Shown piece after piece: positions 1 to 5,074 of a stretch of DNA of 5,074 nucleotides (positions within the stretch are counted from its first letter, which is position 1; each line of letters starts with the position of its first letter). Position numbers and translations under genes: made by a program. The notes beneath the pieces were generated by a model. The model searched no databases. It was not told the DNA's origin and saw only the letters and a list, made by a program, of their open reading frames with translations. This DNA is from Cycloclasticus sp. (GTDB taxonomy: Bacteria > Pseudomonadota > Gammaproteobacteria > Methylococcales > Cycloclasticaceae), in the NCBI GenBank assembly GCA_018066825.1, contig JAGPVU010000129.1:1-5074 (forward strand), written 5' to 3'.

Positions 1-69
1 GATAGCCCTCTTGTTCGCATGCCAGACGCGGGAATTAATGCACGATTAACCGTCCGGTATAATTTTTAA
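1..69 (+). CDS. C-terminal end of a probable TonB-dependent outer-membrane receptor (partial)
   Basis: Frame 1 is open from the first base to a TAA at 67-69 and gives 22 residues ending in GINARLTVRYNF. Alternating polar and hydrophobic residues and a terminal phenylalanine are typical of the last beta-strand of an outer-membrane barrel recognised by the BAM machinery. The wording closely resembles the ends of TonB-dependent receptors, which import siderophores, vitamins or glycans using TonB energy. The gene begins outside the window, so no plug domain, TonB box or substrate can be judged. It lies 12 bases before the YfiR-like gene on the same strand, so the two are probably co-transcribed; receptors of this kind are often found beside DUF4154 genes. 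It could instead be another beta-barrel protein. The call rests on a short tail plus context. Confidence 0.6.
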   Translation, partial: DSPLVRMPDAGINARLTVRYNF

Positions 70-81
70 ATTAATTGCGGC

Positions 82-585
82 ATGAGACTGATTCTTACGC
101 TTTTTTTATTAGTACCCTGGCTAGCCTTTGCTGAGCCTAACAAGGGTATTAGGTTAAAAGTTGCGTTGAGCTATAATTTAGCAAAATTCACTCACTGGCC
201 AGATTCTCTGGTCAATGAGGCTTTTACTTTTTGTTATTTCGACAGCAGTTACACCGACGTGTTTAGTCAATTAAAAGGTAAAGCGATCGCTAAAAAGAAA
301 ATTAAAACACGTAAGCTTGACTACTCTGAAGAGGTAAGTACGTGTCAAGTGTTATACCTCTCAAAAACGGATCAGCCGGCCTTAGTTAGCACCTTGTTAG
401 CTGCGCAAAACCTACCGACATTAACATTGTCAGACAGCCCCGGTTTCTTGTCCTTAGGCGGAATGATTGAGTTTGTCGTTGTAAAAAACAAAATGCGTTT
501 TAAAGTAAATAATACGCGTATTAAACAGGTTGACCTCAATTTGAGCTCTAAGGTGCTCAAACTGGCTCTGGAAGTAAGGAATTAA
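82..585 (+). CDS. YfiR-family (DUF4154) secreted periplasmic protein
   Basis: This 167-residue protein starts with a type I signal peptide: MR, a hydrophobic core, and a likely cut after AFA at residue 17. It should therefore act in the periplasm; there is no lipobox. The mature part has DUF4154/YfiR family marks: YNLAKFTHWP (31-40), the core strand with Cys51, a second strand with Cys88, the GFLSLGGMIEFVV segment (121-133), RFKVNN (139-144), and the terminal SSKVLKLA. In Pseudomonas, YfiR represses the diguanylate cyclase YfiN by binding its periplasmic domain. Cys51 and Cys88 are spaced like the first YfiR disulfide; no second cysteine pair is present. Start 82 is chosen because it gives the complete signal peptide. 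The bases before it (TTAATTGCGGC) lack a good Shine-Dalgarno sequence, so translation may be coupled to the receptor gene ending 12 bases upstream. By context it is the likely periplasmic partner of the next gene's kinase. Family call is firm; the partner is inferred. Confidence 0.9.
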   Translation: MRLILTLFLLVPWLAFAEPNKGIRLKVALSYNLAKFTHWPDSLVNEAFTFCYFDSSYTDVFSQLKGKAIAKKKIKTRKLDYSEEVSTCQVLYLSKTDQPALVSTLLAAQNLPTLTLSDSPGFLSLGGMIEFVVVKNKMRFKVNNTRIKQVDLNLSSKVLKLALEVRN

Positions 586-588
586 AGG
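584..588 (+). promoter_or_regulatory. Ribosome binding site of the hybrid kinase gene
   Basis: AAAGG lies 6 bases before the ATG at 595 and overlaps the TAA stop of the YfiR-like gene (583-585). This favours ATG 595 as the start and suggests translational coupling. It is a moderate match to the Shine-Dalgarno consensus. Confidence 0.5.
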
Positions 589-594
589 CGCGCT

Positions 595-2940
595 ATGAAC
601 CGGTTAAATTCAATAAAAACAAAAATCTTAGTTCCCGTTCTCGGCATGGTTTTGATTGTGATTACGGGTATGTCGTTTGTCATTATTAAGGAACAAAGTG
701 AGATTGCAAAAAAAGAGATTGTACAAAACTTACATGCGTTAAGCGGTATTGTTGCTGAGAATATTCAGGCGGCTTTATTATTTGGTGATAAGGCTGATGT
801 TGAGGTGACGCTATCAGCCTTAAAGAGTAAAACAGACATCACTTACGCTGAAGTGTTAGATGCATCTGGCAATGTTTTTGTCACTTACGGCAGCGGCCAT
901 GTAGGGGAAGGGTTACATCGTATTCAAAGTACACGGCCTGAATTTGCAAATAAAGACGATATAAAGACTTATATCGACGATAAGGGTGCTCATGTATATA
1001 GGGCCATCATGTCAGGGGATGAAGTGTTAGGTGTGTTACATGTTGACGATAGCCTGCTAAGCCTACATAGACAATTAAACCAATTTTATACCCTAGTGAT
1101 TAGTACCAGTATTATTGCTTTTATTGCTAGTATTTTTTTGATGCTGTGGCTGCAACAACTTTTTACCAAACCACTTAATCAGCTAATAAGGCTTATTCAA
1201 CAAATCACCGATAGCAAAGACTACAGCCAACGTGCAGATATTGATACGAATGATGAGTTTAAGGATTTAGCAGATCATTTCAATGAGATGTTATCAGAGG
1301 TGGAAAACCGTGGTTTACAACTGCAACAAATCAACAAAGATTTAGAGAAGCGCGTCATCAATCGCACACAAGATTTACAACAAGCATTGGAAATGGCAAA
1401 TCAAGCCAGTAAAGCCAAATCGGAGTTTTTAGCGGTGATGAGCCACGAAATTAGAACGCCGTTGAATGGTGTTTTGGGCTTTGCGGAACTTTTGAAATTA
1501 CAGGAATTAGGTGAAGAGGGTAATCAACAGGTGGGTTTGCTTAATTCGTCAGCCCAAGCATTACTTGCTCTGTTAAACGAGGTGCTAGACTTTGCCAAAC
1601 TCGACTCAGGCAAGTTGGAATTAGATGCGCAACAATTTGAGTTGGGTAGTTTAATTAAATCGACAATTCAATCGCATGAAAGTACGGCCAAACATAAAGA
1701 TATTAAATTAGAGTGTAACGATTTTAAACTCGCGTATGATTATTTTACCGGCGATGCCTTAAGGTTGCAGCAAGTATTAAATAACCTGCTTAGTAATGCA
1801 ATTAAGTTCACGTCAGCAGGGGCTGTCTCTTTAGAGCTATCGTCAAAAAGTGTCGGCTCGGATTTTTCTATTACATTTAAAGTACGTGATACCGGCATTG
1901 GTCTTGACGAGGCGCAAATCCAAGATATATTTTCTCCTTTCACCCAAGCCGATAGCTCCATTACCAGACGTTACGGCGGCACGGGATTAGGCCTATCCAT
2001 TTGTAAGCAATTGGTCGAGTTAATGGGCGGCAAAATTGGGGTTGAAAGCACCCTAGGTGAAGGCAGTGTTTTTTGGTTTACTGTGTCATTGTCGCCGCTA
2101 AGGGGTGTTCATGTGGACGCCGAAGTAGCTGAACTGAAAACGCTGTCACTTGCGGCTAGGGGTTCTATTCTAGTTGCTGAGGATAACCCAGTTAATCAGT
2201 TGGTTATTAAGAGCATACTTAATACCTTAGAGCAGGACTGTGATATTGTGAATAATGGTATGGAGGCCTTGGCTCGGGCTACGACTAAAAAATACGACCT
2301 TATTTTTATGGACTACCACATGCCGGAAATGGATGGCTTAGTCGCCACCGAAAAAATACGCGAACTGGGTGTTGATTCCGTCAATTACTCGACCCCCATT
2401 GTTGCTCTAACGGCGGATATTCAACAAACGGTACGACGAAAATTTCGTACGGCAGGCGGTAACGATATAGTCTTAAAGCCCTTTACCCGTGAAACGCTCA
2501 ATAGCTGTTTAAATAAGTGGCTAAGTAAAAAGTTATCTAAAGAAGAGCTGCCAGAAAAAATGCCGATAAAAAAGAGCATGGCAATCATTCTTGCGGACCA
2601 GCAGTTAAAAGAAATCGCTGATATGGCCGCTGATGGTGGGGCGACAATTGTTAATAGTATTATCGATTTGTATCGGCAGCACTCGCCAGACTTGTTGGCA
2701 CAGATAAAACAAGCGATCGATGACAATGATAGCGAGGCTTTATTTAAGGCAGCGCATTCCTTAAAGTCAAGTTCGGGCAATATCGGCGCATTACGTCTAG
2801 AAGCTATAGCCAAAGAAATAGAGCAAGACGGGCGAACGGGCGATATTAAAAACGCTATGGCAAATCTCAACGGCCTTGAAACCACGTATCAAAGCACTAT
2901 GCTAGCTTTAGCAGAAAAACAAAAGGAGTATCAAGCATGA
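595..2940 (+). CDS. Hybrid sensor histidine kinase with CHASE8-like periplasmic domain, REC and HPt
   Basis: This 781-residue inner-membrane kinase is built for a multistep phosphorelay. Domains in order: TM helix about 9-31; periplasmic sensor 32-162, whose AENIQAALLFGDKADVEVTL stretch (54-73) resembles the CHASE8 domain of YfiN/TpbB; TM helix about 163-187; HAMP about 188-240; coiled-coil linker to 275; HisKA with phospho-acceptor His284 in SHEIRTPLNG; HATPase with N-box Asn401, G1 DTGIG (432-436), F-box FSPF (446-449) and G2 GGTGLGL (461-467); receiver about 524-643 with acidic pair Glu529/Asp530, phospho-acceptor Asp573, Thr606 and Lys628; and HPt about 665-775 with His721 in AHSLKSSSGNIGA. 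All catalytic residues are present, so it should be active as kinase and phosphatase (HExxT motif). The layout resembles ArcB/BarA-type tripartite kinases. It follows the YfiR-like gene by 9 bases and overlaps the regulator gene by 4, so YfiR-like protein is its likely input and the REC-PAS-GGDEF-EAL protein its output (inference). The ligand is unknown. Confidence 0.95.
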   Translation: MNRLNSIKTKILVPVLGMVLIVITGMSFVIIKEQSEIAKKEIVQNLHALSGIVAENIQAALLFGDKADVEVTLSALKSKTDITYAEVLDASGNVFVTYGSGHVGEGLHRIQSTRPEFANKDDIKTYIDDKGAHVYRAIMSGDEVLGVLHVDDSLLSLHRQLNQFYTLVISTSIIAFIASIFLMLWLQQLFTKPLNQLIRLIQQITDSKDYSQRADIDTNDEFKDLADHFNEMLSEVENRGLQLQQINKDLEKRVINRTQDLQQALEMANQASKAKSEFLAVMSHEIRTPLNGVLGFAELLKLQELGEEGNQQVGLLNSSAQALLALLNEVLDFAKLDSGKLELDAQQFELGSLIKSTIQSHESTAKHKDIKLECNDFKLAYDYFTGDALRLQQVLNNLLSNAIKFTSAGAVSLELSSKSVGSDFSITFKVRDTGIGLDEAQIQDIFSPFTQADSSITRRYGGTGLGLSICKQLVELMGGKIGVESTLGEGSVFWFTVSLSPLRGVHVDAEVAELKTLSLAARGSILVAEDNPVNQLVIKSILNTLEQDCDIVNNGMEALARATTKKYDLIFMDYHMPEMDGLVATEKIRELGVDSVNYSTPIVALTADIQQTVRRKFRTAGGNDIVLKPFTRETLNSCLNKWLSKKLSKEELPEKMPIKKSMAIILADQQLKEIADMAADGGATIVNSIIDLYRQHSPDLLAQIKQAIDDNDSEALFKAAHSLKSSSGNIGALRLEAIAKEIEQDGRTGDIKNAMANLNGLETTYQSTMLALAEKQKEYQA
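2923..2928 (+). promoter_or_regulatory. Strong ribosome binding site inside the kinase gene, for the c-di-GMP regulator
   Basis: AAGGAG sits 8 bases before ATG 2937, within the final codons of the kinase gene. With the ATGA stop/start overlap at 2937-2940 it fixes the start of the regulator. The next in-frame Met (residue 19) would cut into the receiver domain. This arrangement points to coupled, near-equal production of kinase and regulator. Confidence 0.75.
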
Positions 2941-5030
2941 AGTCCGATGTAATCTTAATCGTTGATGATGACCCAGCTATTCGGCTGTTAATGAAACACG
3001 CGCTGAACGATCAACAGTTTAAGGTGTTTGAAGCCGAAAGTGCTGAGCAAGCAATAGAGTTATTTAAACAACATTCACCTGATTTAACTCTGCTTGACGT
3101 GAGCATGGATGGTATGGATGGTTTTGATTGTTGTGTTGAACTGCGTAAGCTACCCAACGGTCAGAGTACGGCCATTGTTATGGTAACCGCTTTAGATCAT
3201 CCAGAGGATATTGAAAAAGCCTTTGCCTGTGGTGCGACTGATTTTATGACAAAACCGCTTAAATGGCCGTTATTCAATCACCGTGTACGTTATATCCTTA
3301 AAGCTAATCACAATCTGGTTGAATTAAAAACCAATCAAGCAAAACTAGCTAAAGCACAAAACATAGCAAAAATCGGGTCTTGGGAATGGGATTTTGAGTC
3401 GCCTCATGTCGAATGTTCAGATGAAACATACCGAATGTTGGGTTTAGACCCGCAACAAGCGATTGACTTTCAGTTTATTTTGGAAATGGTTCATCCAAAT
3501 GATCGGACCTTATTTAGTAGCGCTGTGCACACAACTATAAAAACCAAGCAGGCCTATGATATCGAATATCGGATGCTTGTAGGTGACGGGGAGATCCATA
3601 TCCATGACCGAACTGAAGTAATCAATGGCCGGATAAGCGGTGTTATACACGACATTACTCACCGTAAAAAGTCTGAACAAGAAGTGGCCTACTATGCGTA
3701 TTACGACACCTTAACCGAGTTACCTAACCGGCGTTTATTTATAAATCAGTTAGAGTCGGCCATTGCCACCGCTAAACGACGTAAAGAGTCACTTTCTTTA
3801 TTGTTTATTGATTTGGATCGTTTTAAACAAGTCAACGATTCGTTTGGCCACCACGCAGGGGATGACCTGTTGTGCCAGGCGGCGAATCGAATAAAAGACT
3901 GTGTGCGGATGTCTGATGTTATTGGCGCAACGACAGGCTCGTCACAAAGCGATGCAAATAAAGTTGCGCGTTTGGCGGGTGATGAATTTACCGTTATCTT
4001 GTGTGAAGTTGAGTCGGTTAACAATGTTGCTGTTATTGCGCAACGTATCATCGATAAGTTTAAAGAACCGTTTGATGTTGGCGATCATCAAGCGTTTATT
4101 TCTGCCAGTATTGGTGTGTCATTTTACCCTGATGATGGAGATAATGTGGAAACCTTGTTACAGCACGCTGATGCCGCTATGTATCACGCCAAGGATCAAG
4201 GCCGAAATAATTATCAATTATTCTCATCAGAGATGAACAAGTATCTACGTGATCAGTTAGCGCTTGAAATAGATTTAAACACGGCCTTACGTGACGGTAA
4301 ACAGCTTAAACTGCATTACCAACCTCAAATTAACGCATCGACGCGGTTAATTACCGGGTTTGAAGCACTTGTACGTTGGCAGCATCCAACCAAGGGTTTA
4401 TTAATGCCGCTGGATTTTATTGGTTTAGCAGAAAGCTCTGGTTTAATCGTTGACATGGGTCAGTGGGTTTTAAATGAGGCGTGTACTCAAGCGAAAAAAT
4501 GGCAAGATGAGCATGGTAAAAACTATCAAATAGCCGTTAACCTATCGGCGTTGCAGTTTAATAAAAAATGCTTACCGTCACAGGTTGAACAGGCGATTGA
4601 AATATCAGGATTAGATCCGCGACTTTTGGAGTTGGAAATAACCGAGACGGCGATTATTAATGACGTTGCCGAAACGATACCCCTGCTATTTGATCTAAAA
4701 AAATTGGGTATTAAACTGGCGATTGACGATTTTGGAACCGGCTATTCATCCTTGTCGTATTTAAAAAACTTCCCTATTGATACCTTAAAAATAGACAAGT
4801 CCTTTATCGATGAAATTGTTATTAACGATAAAGACGCCGCTATTGCACATACCATTGTCCAATTGGCAGGCAACTTGGGATTGAGCACCATTGCCGAAGG
4901 GGTTGAGTACAGTGAGCAACAAACCGTTTTGCAAGAAATGGGCTGCAGTCAATTACAAGGTTATTTATTTAGTAAACCCTTAACGCCAGAACTGATAGAA
5001 AGCACGTTTTTTAACGAGGAGGATCAGTAA
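2937..5030 (+). CDS. Response regulator with REC-PAS-GGDEF-EAL (cyclic-di-GMP turnover)
   Basis: This 697-residue cytoplasmic protein has no membrane segment. Receiver 1-122: acidic pocket Asp10/Asp11, phospho-acceptor Asp54, Thr84 and Lys106. Helical linker about 122-140. PAS fold about 138-245 with IGSWEWD (146-152), HPNDR (186-190) and a closing DITHRK (239-244). GGDEF about 250-430: DTLTELPNR (257-265), metal-binding Asp292 in FIDLDRFK, Asn300, and signature AGDEF (347-351) instead of GGDEF. EAL about 437-690: EAL at 476-478, Asn535, Glu567 in ELEITE, DDFGTGYSSL (597-606), Lys618 in LKIDKSF, EGVE (654-657) and QGYLF (674-678). The EAL side looks catalytically complete, so hydrolysis of c-di-GMP to pGpG is expected. 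The cyclase side may be active, since AGDEF keeps the Asp-Glu pair, or may serve as a GTP-sensing domain. About 14 extra residues (near 328-342) lie between RMSD and VARLAGDEF. Gene order makes it the likely phosphorelay target of the kinase encoded just upstream. Net direction of c-di-GMP change cannot be read from sequence. Confidence 0.95.
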   Translation: MKSDVILIVDDDPAIRLLMKHALNDQQFKVFEAESAEQAIELFKQHSPDLTLLDVSMDGMDGFDCCVELRKLPNGQSTAIVMVTALDHPEDIEKAFACGATDFMTKPLKWPLFNHRVRYILKANHNLVELKTNQAKLAKAQNIAKIGSWEWDFESPHVECSDETYRMLGLDPQQAIDFQFILEMVHPNDRTLFSSAVHTTIKTKQAYDIEYRMLVGDGEIHIHDRTEVINGRISGVIHDITHRKKSEQEVAYYAYYDTLTELPNRRLFINQLESAIATAKRRKESLSLLFIDLDRFKQVNDSFGHHAGDDLLCQAANRIKDCVRMSDVIGATTGSSQSDANKVARLAGDEFTVILCEVESVNNVAVIAQRIIDKFKEPFDVGDHQAFISASIGVSFYPDDGDNVETLLQHADAAMYHAKDQGRNNYQLFSSEMNKYLRDQLALEIDLNTALRDGKQLKLHYQPQINASTRLITGFEALVRWQHPTKGLLMPLDFIGLAESSGLIVDMGQWVLNEACTQAKKWQDEHGKNYQIAVNLSALQFNKKCLPSQVEQAIEISGLDPRLLELEITETAIINDVAETIPLLFDLKKLGIKLAIDDFGTGYSSLSYLKNFPIDTLKIDKSFIDEIVINDKDAAIAHTIVQLAGNLGLSTIAEGVEYSEQQTVLQEMGCSQLQGYLFSKPLTPELIESTFFNEEDQ

Positions 5031-5045
5031 TTAAACGGCGTTTAA
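5031..5045 (+). repeat. Short perfect inverted repeat directly after the regulator stop codon
   Basis: TTAAAC-GGC-GTTTAA forms two 6-base arms around a 3-base loop, starting at the base after the TAA of the regulator gene. It might be a weak transcription end signal for the operon, but the stem is AT-rich and is not followed by a T-run, so it does not meet the usual intrinsic terminator pattern. The remaining bases to 5074 show no further feature I can support. Confidence 0.35.
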
Positions 5046-5074
5046 CTTGCCTAACCGCAAACCAAATACTGAGA

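Noticed and set aside
1..81. A promoter directly before the YfiR-like gene.
   Set aside because: These bases are almost all coding sequence of the upstream gene. The AT-rich TATAATTTTTAAATTAA stretch resembles a -10 box (TATAAT at 58-63), but those bases encode Tyr-Asn at the protein end and I see no matching TTGACA-like -35 at proper spacing, so chance is more likely.
2421..2885. A 154-codon open frame on the - strand opposite the receiver and HPt part of the kinase gene.
   Set aside because: It lies wholly within the kinase coding sequence, has a Ser/Ile/Arg-rich composition typical of an antisense shadow, and shows no recognisable domain or ribosome binding site. The + strand frame has clear REC and HPt motifs.
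3746..4051. A 101-codon - strand frame opposite the GGDEF domain.
   Set aside because: It is entirely inside the regulator gene, with no start signal or known motif; treated as a shadow.
3901..4236. A 111-codon + strand frame overlapping the GGDEF region in another phase.
   Set aside because: The residues are low in domain-like features and the in-phase regulator frame carries AGDEF and the full GGDEF fold through the same bases. It also does not indicate a frameshift, as the main frame runs uninterrupted to EAL.
5031..5045. Rho-independent terminator for the operon.
   Set aside because: The inverted repeat has only 6-base AT-rich arms and no following T-tract, so it was listed as a repeat, not as a terminator.

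Overview
The window is a compact, co-directional signalling operon on the + strand. Codon use is moderately AT-rich (many TTA, AAA and ATT codons). This and the protein types suggest a marine-type gammaproteobacterium, for example in or near the Alteromonadales. That placement is inferred from style only; there is no rRNA or other phylogenetic marker here.

Layout. Bases 1-69 are the last 22 codons of an upstream gene. Its ending (GINARLTVRYNF, then stop) looks like the last beta-strand of a TonB-dependent outer-membrane receptor. After a 12-base gap comes a small secreted YfiR-family (DUF4154) periplasmic protein (82-585). After 9 bases comes a 781-residue membrane-bound hybrid histidine kinase (595-2940) with a YfiN/CHASE8-like periplasmic domain, HAMP, HisKA, HATPase, receiver and HPt. 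It overlaps by 4 bases (ATGA) a 697-residue response regulator (2937-5030) with the order REC-PAS-GGDEF-EAL. The last 44 bases hold no gene I can support, only a short perfect inverted repeat directly after the stop codon.

Proposed logic (inference). The receptor or its ligand state would be sensed in the periplasm through the YfiR-like protein, which would bind the kinase's periplasmic domain much as YfiR represses YfiN in the Pseudomonas YfiBNR system. The kinase would then pass phosphate His284 -> Asp573 -> His721 -> Asp54 of the regulator, setting cyclic-di-GMP synthesis (GGDEF) or breakdown (EAL). Compared with YfiBNR, the periplasmic sensing module is kept, but a four-step phosphorelay sits between the sensor and the c-di-GMP enzyme.

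All phosphorelay residues and the EAL catalytic motifs are intact. The main oddity is in the GGDEF domain: the signature reads AGDEF, and about 14 extra residues separate an RxxD (I-site-like) motif from it. I see no RNA genes, mobile elements, CRISPR arrays or internal promoters.
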